This document shows, piece by piece, positions 13,833-25,252 of a stretch of DNA of 64,000 nucleotides. The stretch spans positions 1,302,001 through 1,366,000 of the forward strand of contig JADNRZ010000007.1 of the NCBI GenBank assembly GCA_015501605.1. The letters are read 5' to 3'. Under the pieces are notes generated by a model. The model saw nothing but the letters and a program-made list of their open reading frames with translations, was not told where the DNA came from and made no database searches. The translations under genes were made by a program, and so were the position numbers. How positions within the stretch are numbered: position 1 is the first letter of the stretch; each line of letters begins with the position of its first letter. The DNA is from Panaeolus papilionaceus. Taxonomy: Eukaryota > Basidiomycota > Agaricomycetes > Agaricales.

Positions 13833-15064
13833 TCATGGACCATTCAAAAAGTTTACGACGAGCTTTTTGAATTCCAAGGGTTTTTCAGCATGCACTGTGG
13901 TCAAGTCAGATAGTGGTCAGAACCAAACCAAGGAAAATCTCACCCCAGTGGCCAGTATCAAGTTCTGATACACGGGTATCTGGGAAGAAAGCCCGGAATA
14001 CGGGTAGATTTTTGTGGTTGACGTAGCTAAGAATAAAAGCGTCAGTACTCAAGTAGACTGAACGCGTGTCACAATGAATGAGCTTACGGGCTTTTGCTTC
14101 CCTTAATAGCGAGCGTCGGGCCATTCCAAGTGACTGGAGCGGAGTCCGTTTGTGCGTCATACTTATAGGGAAATGAACCGATTTCGTCTATTGACTGGGA
14201 CAGGATGTCCAGAGGAACGAGGAACTTGGCCTTGTGAACATGCCCCGTTACAGGGTGATGACTGGGAACCTTAAGGTTTGTCAACAAGAATTGACGAACG
14301 GATACATCCTTAATAATGCGTAAGAGCAATGCCGAACGAAGGGGTTGATGTGTGTACCTTTTCTATGGCTGCTAAATGTTTATCTGCGTCTGTTCGAGTG
14401 TTCACTTTACCAGGTTCCAAAGCCTCGATTTGTTGCATTGCAATAACATATTGTTGGAACTCTGGAGATATTTTACCAACGGAAGGAGCAATGTCAACCA
14501 CTATGAGTTTAGAAAGATATTCCGATGACAATTTTGCCTCTGATGCATGTAGGGCGTATGCCATGGCTGCTTTCCCTCCCCTAATAACTGTCGGTAAGAT
14601 TGGTGTAAATATATACATGAAATTCTTACATAGAATGACCGAGTAAGGCGACATCTTGAAGTTTTTTGTCCTCAATAAATTTAAGGACATCGGCAGCCAT
14701 GGCCGAATATGTCATTGGAGTCGCATGGGGTGAAGTTCCATGGTTCCGCAAATCAAGCGTGTATATAGGTCTATCGGGCAAGTCTCGATGTAGAGCCTTA
14801 CAAAGGGAGCCCCAGTTACGCTTTGAGCCACTAGAGTCTTGTAAATATGAGCATGTACTGATGAAAGCCATATGTGGTTGCATACAAAAGCCCGTGTAAA
14901 ATGACCAAAGGTTTTACAGTCGCGTTTCCGTCTTTTGGGATATAAGCCGTATGTGAAAGCTCTACAGCTGAAGCACCCTTGAATATGCCAGTTTCCGTCG
15001 TTAAATGACGAGAATGTACATGTAGAAAGCTAGAAACTGGAAGCCTAACAGAGCGGAAGATCAT
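13833..15064 (-). CDS. ABHD11-like mitochondrial alpha/beta hydrolase
   Basis: The protein begins MIFRSVRLPVSSFLHVHSRHLTTE, an Arg/Ser-rich amphipathic leader typical of mitochondrial import. The family core follows: VKPLVILHGLL, GSKRNWGSLCKALHRDLP, IYTLDLRNHGTSPHA and the nucleophile elbow LLGHSMGGKAAMAYAL (split by an intron). The substrate-lid segment reads IVVDIAPSVGKISPEFQQYV. The acid region is TLAIKGSKSPYVNHKNLPVF, and the His region is GHW followed by VHAEKPLEFKKLVVNFLNGP before the TGA at 13833-13835. In yeast (Imo32) and mammals the family sits in mitochondria; mammalian ABHD11 protects the 2-oxoglutarate dehydrogenase complex. I chose the internal ATG at 15062-15064 because it starts the import signal; an upstream in-frame non-ATG extension looks non-coding. 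Confidence 0.87.
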
Positions 15065-15233
15065 GACAAACAAGAACAGAAACGCACCTCGCTCCCGACC
15101 TCGGTATACTTGGCTTACATAATCCTTGGGTCCAATTCCTGCCCTCCGTGTCTCCAACTGTCCAACGACCTGTTCCTCTCCACCATCCAGCGCGACACAT
15201 AAGAATGTGTTTATCCATCTCCGGTCCTAACTA

Positions 15234-17537
15234 ATGTCTTCTGCAGATAATGTAACTGACCTACCTGTGCATTCCCCTACTCCTACATATCCACCAACAA
15301 TTTCAACTCGCAAACCGTTTTTCGAAGTCATGGGCATTGACCGAGCCAAGGGTTCACCCGAGGGTCAAATGGCCAAGGGAATTGCCAGTCTGACAGTACA
15401 TATACCCTCCGCCTTCAGGAATACGCCAGGAAACGCAATTTCTACGCAAGGACTATCCAAGCCACGATGGTCAACACTGGAATTCAAGTTTTATTATCTG
15501 GTGGCATTGTTTGCCGTTCCAGCGATGGCATGGATACCTATTTCTTTGAGTCAAAGTGAGGGGACTGTAAAGCGAAGCTTGTAGTGGAATGGTGTCTAAT
15601 TATATCTGGCAGGCACCCATCCTAACTACGTATTTTTTTTCCGGAGACTCTCAAAGGGCTGGATATCTGACCGTATGGTGGTATGTGGTTCGTGAAGTTG
15701 AGAAGCTTTCGCCCTAACCTCATGTCTCTCTAGGACAATAGCGATGCACAATACCGCTCGTTCCGTAACAACATACCAATATTGACCAAAGCCATGCTTG
15801 GGTACCTTCCCCTGAAATATCTCGCCCGTCGACTCCTAAAAACGTCATCGGAACATACTCTCTACTTAATGCCCTTTAATATGATTCTTTCAATAATCGT
15901 ACTTGTCGCTCTTCATGGCACCAGTGCTCTCAAGATAGCCCTAATTCTCACTATTAACTTTGTCATTGCCAAATCATGTCGAGAATCCTTGCTCGGACCT
16001 GTCTTGACCTGGGTGTTCAACGGATTCGTGATGTTCATGAACGAAATATACCGTGGTTACAAATTTGCATCCATTTCTCCAGTATTGGCGGGCCTGGTAT
16101 GTTTTCTTAATTTCTAAAACATGAGCGCCAATTGATATTGGTACCAGGATTCTTTTGGCGGTGCCTACCCTGACTGGCACATCATTTTCAATATCACCAT
16201 GCTTCGGCTCATCTCGTTCAACATGGATTACTATTGGTCTTGCAAGAACACGGATAGCAGTGATGTATGTCTCATGAAACCTTTGGCCCGCGCCATGCTA
16301 ATATATTTGACAGGTGGATGTTAATCAACCAACGGATAAACAAAGAGTCACTGTACCGCACCCAGATACCCTCTATTCAGCGATGAACTATATCGCTTAT
16401 GTTTTATACCCTCCTCTATATATCGCCGGGCCCATAATCACGTTCAATGATTTCATGTGGCAGGTATGGCCCATTCCCTTCAATATTCATCATCGCGCTA
16501 AACGACCGAAAGCATCGTAGAAACACAGTGATTTCTACGAGATTCAAAATCATGTATCTCATTCGGTTCGCCGTCTGCTTCCTCACCATGGAGTTTATTT
16601 TACACTATATGTACATGGTCGCAATCAAGGACTCCAAGGCTTGGGGCGGCGATTCTCCTGCTCAGATTGCAATGATCGGCTTCTGGAATCTTATCATTGT
16701 CTGGTTAAAGGTAGTGCCAATCCTATAATCTAGCTTATTTTGTCATTCATTACCTTTCCAGCTCTTGATCCCTTGGAGGTTCTTTCGCGCATGGGCATTG
16801 TTGGATGGCATCGACCCTCCTGAAAATATGGTTCGCTGTATGGCCAATAACTACTCAGCTTTCGGCTTTTGGAGAAGTTGGCACAGGAGCTATAACTTGT
16901 GGATCATAAGGTAGGTCAAATCGTCTTTGTATTCGAAGTTTAGAGTTAAATTCTCATACCCTAACAGATATATTTATATTCCCTTGGGTGGCTCCAAGAA
17001 CGTTATTCTAAACACGCTTCTGATCTTCTCGTTTGTCGCTCTCTGGCACGATTTAACATTCCGACTACTAGCCTGGGGCTGGCTTATAAGTCTCTTCGTA
17101 ATACCCGAGTTGGCAGCAACATACCTTCTTCCTAAGTCAAAAGTGCGTGTCTCTCGTGGTTCATTCTTCCTTATTCAAACCTCTATTCCATAGTACGGGA
17201 AGTTTCCATGGTATCGCCATGCCTGCGCCATCGGCGGTGTGCTTAACGTTCTCATGATGATTGGGGCTAATCTGGTTGGGTTTGTCGTTGGGACAGACGG
17301 GGTTGCCTTTTTCTTCGGAGAACTGTTTGGAACATGGGCCGGCATCAAGTTCATGGTCATCTGTACATTCTGCCTGTTTGTCGGGGTCCAGTTAATGTTT
17401 GAATACAGGTGCGTTTTCTGTTCGCAATGGCGATGACAGGTCATGTAGGGTTATTGATGTGAATATTTACTGATGCAACTTCGCTTTTTATTTCCAGAGA
17501 GGAAGAGCTGCGACAGGGAATTGTTAGAAGATGCTGA
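15234..17537 (+). CDS. GUP1: MBOAT O-acyltransferase, GUP1 family
   Basis: This is a multi-pass ER membrane acyltransferase. Yeast Gup1 remodels GPI anchors by adding a very long fatty acid; the family is related to HHAT. The soluble N-terminus (about 90 residues) leads into the first helix, [19 protein letters not shown]. It is followed by [31 protein letters not shown], which matches Gup1, and the MBOAT landmarks [45 protein letters not shown] (in part), [24 protein letters not shown] and the catalytic-His helix [17 protein letters not shown]. It ends [12 protein letters not shown] at the TGA 17535-17537. About nine introns are present. The ATG at 15237 region is in frame with the conserved N-terminus; exact start choice among nearby codons is uncertain by a few residues. 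Confidence 0.88.
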
Positions 17538-18951
17538 GACTGAGACACTACTGCACTATTTATTAGGGACTTTGGAGTAAGGATACAGCTCACGTAATGG
17601 ATTTACTAGCCTCCAAGATGGGTCAATTTTCAAAATGGGAAACCATAAAGGCTCAAAGCCAGTGTTGGTGACGAAACGACCGCTGATCGTTCTTCAAATG
17701 GAGACTTCGTTGGACCTACATAGGAGCTCATGAAAGGATTTTTTTCCGGCGGATTCCTTTCTCGAGTTCAGATCGAGTGATCGGCGCTCTACCCCTGACT
17801 ACTCATGAGTTAACATACCAGTCTAGAAAACCCGTCGGGGAAGCTTGTGGTGAACGATGATTATTCCTTCTGTATGTGCTTGGTTCCCGTCTTAATTCTC
17901 ATCATTGACCTAATCTTTTGTTGCAGTAAATCACAGTAGAGTGGCATCCTCTTCAAATACATGGTCGTCTGCACAGGCACAGCTGAGCATAAAGGACGAA
18001 TAATTTTTTAGGGGTCTCGGTCTCCGCAAATTTTCCCTTCTCCAGATGCGAAGTTCGCCAAGTTAACTCTTGAGACATGCGTGGCGGTGGCGTCGCGGCA
18101 ATTATTGCTGGTCGTTGGTAATGATTCCTTTCGGTCCAGCAGGGTGCAGCCTGAACACCGGATTTCAACTTCACATCAGCTTTACAGGGCTCGTCAGAAC
18201 CTATGTCAGAAGACAAACAAATTTTCTGGATCGATTCTCTAAGGTTCACCTTTATCAGAAAATACAGAAAAAAGAAGGCTCTCTCTCGGTCTTGGCCGTT
18301 TCTTGGCCGCTGTATTCATGGAAGACGGTTGGATTCAAGCGCCAGAGAGAGTCCCGACATTGCACACCAAAGCAGCGGGGTTGTTTTTGGTGAGCTCGGC
18401 CATCTACATGTCCTCACTCGTTGTGAGAACTGATGTAGGTTTTCAGGAGCACAGGTCGGGTGCAGATTATTAGGAAACAAAAAAATTCCACTGCAACCAA
18501 AAGACTAGATTGAATCCAGCCCGAAGCTCTCTGGTGATTAATGGCAGGATTGTCGTCCAGTGCCTTCAATTGACCGACAGTCTGACTACTGTTGCGACAA
18601 GCGGTTTTTTTGTTATTGTAATTTGAAATGCATTTTTAAATTATGGAGGACCCTGTCTGGGTCCGGCTCAATGTGAGGATGTGGGAGTTGCCACTTACAT
18701 ACCATGTTCAGGGGTAGACAGGGTATTATACGACATTGCTTGCCATATACATTGGGGCCTCGTCGCCGTGGTATCTGTGCGCTCCTCCCTTCCTCTCCAC
18801 CTCTAACCTTATGAACATCAGGAACTGGAGGTATTGCGCATAAGATCGCAATTATTGGTCGTATTTACAAGGTGAGTAAGGTAGCAGTAAATTTGCGTTG
18901 AACTTCTTGCTGACGATGTCGTGCGCTTTGAATGGCCCAACAGCAACTCGC
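17538..18951. other. Intergenic region, about 1.4 kb
   Basis: Short open frames occur on both strands (for example around 18070-18430), but none shows splice-consistent continuation, a signal peptide or a family motif. I see no gene here. Confidence 0.45.
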
Positions 18952-20639
18952 ATGTCGGTAATTGTATCCCCGGATGTTGTCGCGTACTGGAAGGACGTCG
19001 AGACATCCGTAAGTTATGTTCATGGTGAGTTGCGTTTTAGTCCTAAGGCTACGATTACATGACGCAATTTCTCCACGTACAGTCGCTGTTGCGGCTTGTG
19101 TCTTATTTGACCACGGTGCGCCTGCTGGTATCATCGCTTTCCCGACTCTTGATTGACATCGATATGTGAAGTCACTACGCTTGACGCTGAGGTACCTACA
19201 TGCCTCGTAACATTACCTGGAACCTACTAAAACGTTGAACTGCAGGTCGAACTCGTTTGGGTACGTACTCTTGCAACAACCATGCCCAGTATGTCTGATA
19301 TGTCTCAGAAAAGGAACAAGTGGTCGACGGTCCAGTTTTTATTTCTAATTGTAAGCATTTGAACGTTCTGGCGTTTTATGATGATGCTGACGAAGACCGC
19401 GCTGGCGCTAGAATCGCTATGTCGGTCTTGCGTACCAACTGTGTGTTCAATTAGGTCAAATTTTTTTGTCGAGGGATTAACCATTGTAATTGACCATCCA
19501 GATATGCCGCATGTGGTACGTTTTCGCGATTTTGTGGCCATGGGTCGTATGTTGACAGATAGTGATACACAGTGCTTGTCCTTCATGTCCAATTTGTGAA
19601 AGTTGAGGTCAGTAGCTTGACTACCGTCTTGTAAATTTGACTTACGGAACTTTACTTTTGCTCTCCTTTTCTAGGCGTAAGTCTTGAATGGTTGACTGTA
19701 CTTGCCGTTGACGGGATAGTAATAAATGCTGGATTACCCTTTCAGATGTAAGCCCCTTTCGCTTCTATGCTCATATGCGAAAACCTTACAGATTCTTCAG
19801 GTCATACGCTTGGTTTGCTTCAAGGTTTTCTTATAGGTGCCATTCTTTTCTCTATGCAAGGTGTGTCCTACATACACCGCTCATCGTGCTCTTGTGAACC
19901 GTCTCGTTTCGCAATATTTACAGGCATCATGCTTTACCGCATCTCAAGTCTATACGAACATAAGAGAAGCTTGATTATCTTCCTCATAACGGCATTTACC
20001 TTCGAAATTTTATCCGTCTTCACAATCAACATTCTCGGATCGCTCTCTCCCGTTCGTAAGTCGTCAAGACTACACAAGCTGCCTCCATTACGCTGACAAG
20101 GCCTTGTAGCCCACCCTGACCACGTTCCCGGCATCGAGCTCTGTACTCGCGAGTCCTATCCCGCATGGACAGCTACGATGTGGATCCCGATGACACTTCT
20201 CGAGGTCATGATGTTGTCATTGGCTATTGTGGCGGGATTGCGCTTCCAAAGATCCAGGTCGTTCACCTTGAGCCATGGCTCCTTGATATATCTGGTACTA
20301 CGTGATAGCATTCTTTTTCCATTCATGTAAGTGAATTGGTGCGTTTGTATTGATGTTTGCTGACCCAACTGTCTTTGCTACCTGTCTTTAGTGCAGTCAT
20401 CGTTTGTGTCCTTAATGTTATAGCGTGGACGTCTTTAAATGTAAGTTTACTTTATTCGCCGAGTTATATCTGTTAGCTTACTCTTCGCTCTACAGTACCT
20501 GAGTGCCCAGGCGACAATCGCGCTTTGTGCTTTTATTCCGAATATTTTGGGATCAAGGCTTCTCCTCAACCTGCGAGAAGCGTATTACCAACCCTTTGGT
20601 CTTGAATACGGTGATAATCATGGGGAATCGGTGCTTTAG
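18952..20639 (+). CDS. DUF6533 seven-helix membrane protein, many-exon copy
   Basis: This is a second DUF6533 family member, not an obvious recent duplicate of the one at 3 kb. Reading across small exons gives MSVIVSPDVVAYWKDVETS, then VSYVHVAVAACVLFDHVTTLDAEVELVW, the family signature. KRNKWSTVQFLFLILNRYVGLAYQL follows. Later exons give LEWLTVLAVDGIVIN, GIMLYRISSLYEHKRSLIIF, a cysteine-containing loop with PGIELCTRESYPAWTATMW, SLIYLVLRDSILFPF, IAVIVCVLNVIAWTSLNYLS and the classical end IPNILGSRLLLNLREAYYQPF. The TAG is at 20637-20639. Exons near the 5' end are as short as 15-20 nt (GTCGAACTCGTTTGG is flanked by consensus splice sites). Some middle exon borders (19480-19900) could not be fixed, so a damaged exon cannot be excluded. 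Confidence 0.72.
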
Positions 20640-21851
20640 TCACTCTCAGTGGACGTTTTGTAGTAGATATAATCGTGATGTTTGTTCATTAAATTTAAAT
20701 AGTTGCCCGTATGTTTCATTTTCGATCCGTGCCCTTGCTACTATAGGTGTCAGTCATTCATAGTTTGAAGTTGGGACGTGGACCCCGAAATCACGACTCT
20801 GACACAATATAATTTCGGAATTACAGTCGCCCCGTTACTGTTGTGGGTGTCGAAAATCCAGTGCATCATGGCGTACAACATTAGCCCTGTGCTTCTTCAG
20901 GTTAGCCGTACGAATTTAAATAACTGACGCACATTACTTAGCGCTCACTGATAGCACATAGAATTTTGTACCTGGGCAACACTCAGGGTGGTTATATGTT
21001 TAAAGCAACTCCTTATGCTTTATATCTCTACTTAGAAGAGACCAGAGTCGTAGCTGGGGCCAAATACAACATCTCGAATGAGCGATGGTCGCGTGTACCT
21101 AGGACAAGAAGCAAGTCCGAAAGACAACGATCCCAGGTAACCGTACTATGTACGACCCGAACTACTTGTGGTTGCGTTTCACATTTAAATACTATTCAGC
21201 TACACGAAGTAACAAAACTAATTTACTAAAAGTAAAACAACGTGTAGACGAAAGGACGACGTAACGATACAAGGTGTGCTTCTGCAAAATCAGGATATCT
21301 ACCTGTGTCGGTACGGATAAAGGATACAGTGGCGATAAAGGCGAGCAAACTGTGTGGTAAGACAACGAAGAAAATAAAGTGGATATGGCTAGGATAGAGT
21401 GTTAATTTGTCCAGTCCAACCTAGGGAAAAGACGTGCGAAGTGCCCGGAAGGAAAAAGGGAAAGCGAGAAATGATACTAGAGCTACATTCGAAAATCAGA
21501 AGCCAATAAATAATCCCATAATGGTTGGGGTGTTGATAATTAGACAGAGAAAGTGGTTCAAAAGAGCGTGGTTTGTTGATGACTGTTCCAAGTGGGTTGA
21601 GAACGAAACGATAGAGTGAGCGACAAGAGGCGGTTTTTGTCGCAAAAAAGGTGATAATGCTGAATGAGATGTATGTCATGCAGGCTGGCACGCGCTAGCG
21701 GGGGTATATGGGTACCCTTTTGACACTGACGCTTTCTGGGACTGGTGGGGATGATTGGATGGAGCATTGAGCTTGGGGGACCTGCCCTCCCCACCCCACA
21801 CTGGTTACAGCTGTGTAGCGTTCGCGGCCGCGTCCTGATGATCATGAGGGT
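20640..21851. other. Intergenic region, about 1.2 kb
   Basis: This is the 3' flank of peptide gene 1 and the 3' flank of the DUF6533 gene (convergent arrangement). No coding signal was found. A 'GGGGTGTTGATAAT' stretch near 21527 weakly resembles the block found downstream of peptide genes 2 and 3. Confidence 0.4.
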
Positions 21852-22059
21852 TTAATAACAGGACCATTTAGGGTAGCAACCTGGTTCAGGCGCTGGGTTG
21901 GCTTCCCGAGCCTCGACATTCGCTGCGGGAACAGGGGCAGCTGATGCAAGAGTGGAGACTGTGGAAATAAATATCGATAATTAATTGAAGGTATAGTGGA
22001 AGGCAGAGTCAATACCCACAACAGACTATGGCAATAGCAACAAATCGAGTGAACTGCAT
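21852..22059 (-). CDS. Small secreted two-cysteine peptide precursor, copy 1 (47 aa)
   Basis: This is the first of three paralogous precursors. Exon 1 is 22023-22059 and exon 2 is 21852-21958, with an intron of 64 nt in phase 1 inside the signal peptide. The product starts MQFTRFVAIAIV and has a hydrophobic leader ending near ASAAP. It continues VEAR, EANPAPEP and ends GCYPKWSC-Tyr. The Arg followed by EA-NP-AP-EP is a ladder of X-A/X-P dipeptides, as removed by Ste13-type dipeptidyl aminopeptidases. The predicted core is GCYPKWSCY. The donor GTTGTG is unusual; it is chosen because it keeps frame and matches the intron position in the other two copies. The role is unknown; a secreted signal or an antimicrobial peptide is possible. 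Confidence 0.72.
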
Positions 22060-22241
22060 AGTGAGAGAGCGATGGGCCTTTATAAAGAGTGACTTGGTGA
22101 ACAGCCTAGAGCTGGACAGTGCAGAAAAAGTGGAGACACAAGGGAGCGGTTTTGCCTTCCTACATTGCGCCGACCTGGGATTTATAAGTAATTAGCTGCT
22201 AAGCGATGGCAACAGGTGCAGTGCTTGTACAAGGTGACCTG

Positions 22242-22322
22242 CTTGGACAAGGCCAGCTCGATATAGATGAATACCCCATAAGAAGTGCGTTGTAGTCTAA
22301 AACTTCCCATGCCGTAATGACA
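22242..22322. repeat. Shared upstream block A/B of peptide gene 1
   Basis: CTTGGACAAGG at 22242-22252 and ATGCCGTAATGACA at 22309-22322 recur upstream of peptide gene 2. The spacing is 67 nt here and 68 nt there, and the distance from the ATG is about 183 and 250 nt versus 171 and 239 nt. This is directly visible homology of the control regions. Confidence 0.7.
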
Positions 22323-22595
22323 GCCTCGACCACCTTTTCGCCGATGAACCAATGTTTTCATGCCAGTGCTTTCCAATGTACAGAGCATCGAGGTTCGTGA
22401 CGTGTCCGTGATTTTCATAACACCACTCACGTACCAGACGAGCGACCTAGAGTGCAAGGTGAGTTTAGAACCATCGATAGCGATATCCAGTATTGAAAGA
22501 TGGATAGCCCTGCTTACTCGGCGATCCGTGGACATGGTGGTCGACATAGCGTGGAAGTAAGGCCGTTGGTGTGTTGTATCCCAAAACGGCCAACA

Positions 22596-22611
22596 GATAA
22601 ACGCGCTTCCC
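22596..22611. repeat. Shared upstream block C of peptide gene 1
   Basis: The 16-mer GATAAACGCGCTTCCC lies about 537 nt upstream of the start of copy 1. The identical 16-mer lies about 475 nt upstream of copy 2 at 30108-30123. Confidence 0.7.
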
Positions 22612-23151
22612 AATTGGGAATCAGTAGATGGACGAACATCAACATCTTGCCCATGTCGTGAAAATGTCGCTGTCAAACAGATGCATTTGACGGCATGCCC
22701 AGTTCATGAATGAGCTCGAGGGTCACTCCGTTAACCCGAATCCGACAAGTGTGCAGTGCCAGTGGGCGAGGCTGAGTGATGCTCGTTGTGTTCTATAGAA
22801 GTTTGGAAAAAGGGGCCATGACCCACTATGATGACTCGGAAGAGTTGCTACTACCTAGTAAATTTTCTTTGTGAGTTGTGAGCCACATCTCACTAGAAGT
22901 ATTGACAATATAATTATCACCCTGCCGCGTATCTTGCGTGTAATTGGGCTCGGCTGCGTTAAAAAAAACCTTAGTACAACCTTGGGAAGCTCTGGGAAGC
23001 GTATTGGACAAAAATTCTAAGAAAATAAACCGCTATTTCGCCTCGTTATCAGATTTGTGTAGAAGGCCTGAGTTATACGGGTACATAGCCCATCCAAGGC
23101 CTCCTCACTTTTGAGCTACAGGCGCCAGTCGTGATCATTGCTATCAACTTC

Positions 23152-23175
23152 CGACAATCATTGATAAAGAAGCGA
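23152..23175. repeat. Shared distal upstream block D of peptide gene 1
   Basis: This 24-nt block begins CGACAATCATT and ends GAAGCGA. It matches 30613-30636 at 22 of 24 positions and lies about 1.09 kb upstream of copy 1, versus 0.98 kb for copy 2. It suggests the duplicated segment was over 1 kb long. Confidence 0.5.
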
Positions 23176-23774
23176 TAAATCATAGTACGCGCTCAGGCTT
23201 ACTAATAATAGGCTGCATTATCCACCATTGTTCCTGATGAGCCAATACAGGGTATTCCGACTGTGTACCTGAATTTTCCTGAGGTTGTAAAACATGACAT
23301 TAACGACATTGCATCAACGCGTGTTTGGAAGGGTGTGCTCATGCACAAAGGGAAACATGGATTGAGGAACTCGGATGTCGCCAAAGACGGATGAAAGCGA
23401 GGACCGTTCCTACGCCAATTGACTTGAGTCATGTAATACACAACATATATACAGCAATTCTACAAGGCACCTATCAATAAAAACTATAACACTCAACACG
23501 TTTCTCTTTATAAATGTGATACACCGCTGCGTCTATTTTCCTGAGCAAAAAAGATTCTTGCCTTGTCCCCTTGCATCAGAAGCGGGAACGGGGTTCGCCA
23601 TGCCGAATCTGATAGTAGAAAAGAACATGAGAACAGCCCTCAATGCGTGGGTTGTCAGTGGGCAATCGACTCGTCTGGTAATGTTATAATCATATTCATA
23701 ACACAGCATCGGACGCAGCAGCGTGAAACTACTGCCCCAGATATCCATACGCTTATTCCATCAACTGCAACCAA

Positions 23775-25252
23775 TCACAGCTTACTCTGCAACGGCTCCA
23801 GAGGTACAAGCACCTCTCCTGCACTCCGCGATGTGGGTGTTGTGGGTTTCGTTGTTTTACCCGCGGCTAGGACATCCTCTGCCCAGCTCAAAACCCCCTG
23901 GATGAGCTTATCAACCCCATCCACGGTGTTACCTGAGTGCAGACACACCCTCACACGATCATGACCCTTGGGTACAGTTGGCCAGGTAATAGGGCGGGCA
24001 TTCATACCCAACGCGAGTAGGTACGCAGAGAGAGGGCGTGGGTGGGGTGTGAGGATGGGGATGATGGGTGATTTTGGCCCACTCTTAGGTGGATACAGAT
24101 GCTGAGGCAGCCTCACGAGTGAAGATGGTATTTTTCGAGCATTGAGCTGTGCACCCAGTGTATTGACGAGATGCGAGGATAGCGAAAATAGGTGATTGGC
24201 AAGCTAAGAGAACAAGAGTGTATCAGACAGGACCATGACAACGTATCATATTTCACTTACGTGCTCTGCTGTGCCGTCGATGAGCATATCGAATGAACAG
24301 TCCGCAGCTATGATATTTGTATAACTTAACGAAGTCGTGTAAATGAGAGATCGGGCATAGTTTAACATGTAGTCCCGAATCATTGTGTTCGTTGCGACAA
24401 CAGCTACAAAAACATGGTGAGTACGACATAAGCCTAAAATTTTATGAACCTACCTCCTGTCGCTGCCAATGCTTTTCCAAAAGTGTGGAGCCTGGCCAGC
24501 ACCCTGTTTTCAAGACCGAGCATTGCTACTCGACCTCTCCCTTGAGGTCCATAAACGCCAGTGGAATGAGCTTCATCTACAACCAAGTACGCGTTCCGTA
24601 GTGGGAAAACCACTTCTATCACTTCCACAATCTCTTTCAGGGGTGCAAACGTCCCATCCATACTGTACAAGCTCTCCACAGACACAAAAATACTGCTCCT
24701 GCCTTCTTTGAGGTCCGATCGGGTTTGGCTTAGCCGAAGCAAAACATTTCGCAGGTCTGTGACATCGTTATGCCGGAATGAGAAACGCGAGTCATGAGAG
24801 ACGCGAGATGCTCGCATTCCATCGTGTACGGAGGCATGGATGTACTCGTCGTAGACCAGGGCATCTCCAGGTTGCGGAATACACGAGAAAAACCCGACAT
24901 TCGCGTCAAATCCGGAATTGAAGAGCAGAGCAGCCTCTGCGTTAAAAAAGCTCCTAAGACGTTCCTCCAGGGCTGCGTGTGCTCGTCCATTGACCAAAAG
25001 CCGCGATCCACCCGACCCTAGGATATCCGGTGCCTCCGAGAGACGTTTCAGAACTAGATCCCGAAGTGCAGAAGATTTGGTGAGTGAGAGATAATCATTG
25101 GAGCTGAAATCAACGAGTTGATGGATGGATGTCGATGAAGGTGATGTGTTTGGGTCAGGTAATCGACGACGAATCCATCGCTCATCTCGTGAGGCCAGTG
25201 CTTTTGACAGTTTGGCTTCTAGTGCTGATTCTATAACTCCCTTGCTCGACAT
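23775..25252 (-). CDS. 8-amino-7-oxononanoate (KAPA) synthase-like PLP enzyme
   Basis: This is an alpha-oxoamine synthase that condenses an acyl thioester with an amino acid; the closest resemblance is to BioF, the pimeloyl/alanine step of biotin synthesis. Landmarks are LVDFSSNDYLSL and LGSGGSRLLVNGRAHAALE, then FNSGFDANVGFFSCIPQPGD and VYDEYIHASVHDGMRAS. The PLP-pyridine Asp is in VVDEAHSTGVYGPQGRG, and the Schiff-base Lys is in LHTFGKALAATGG. Later exons give IRDYMLNYARSLIYTTSLSYTN and NARPITWPTVPKGHDRVRVCLHSGNT, with the stop at 23775. It is about 440 residues with three introns, and the ATG is at 25250-25252. Fum8/serine palmitoyltransferase relatives were considered; length and motif wording favour BioF. 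It stands alone, with no other biotin gene in the window. Confidence 0.87.

Larger units (their letters stand above)
22060..23774. other. Upstream region of peptide gene 1, about 1.7 kb, no gene
   Basis: A 160-codon open stretch on the minus strand at 22182-22676 lacks an ATG-led, conserved product and is not matched by the corresponding region of copy 2, so I do not call it. The region contains three short blocks shared in order with the upstream region of peptide gene 2 (listed separately). Confidence 0.5.

Noticed and set aside
17953..18430. Overlapping short open frames after the GUP1 gene
   Set aside because: They show no splice-consistent extension, signal peptide or family motif.
22182..22676. 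Open stretch of about 164 codons on the minus strand upstream of peptide gene 1
   Set aside because: It has no recognisable domain, and the homologous region of copy 2 does not encode a similar protein. It overlaps DNA-level conserved blocks, so a control region is the better reading.
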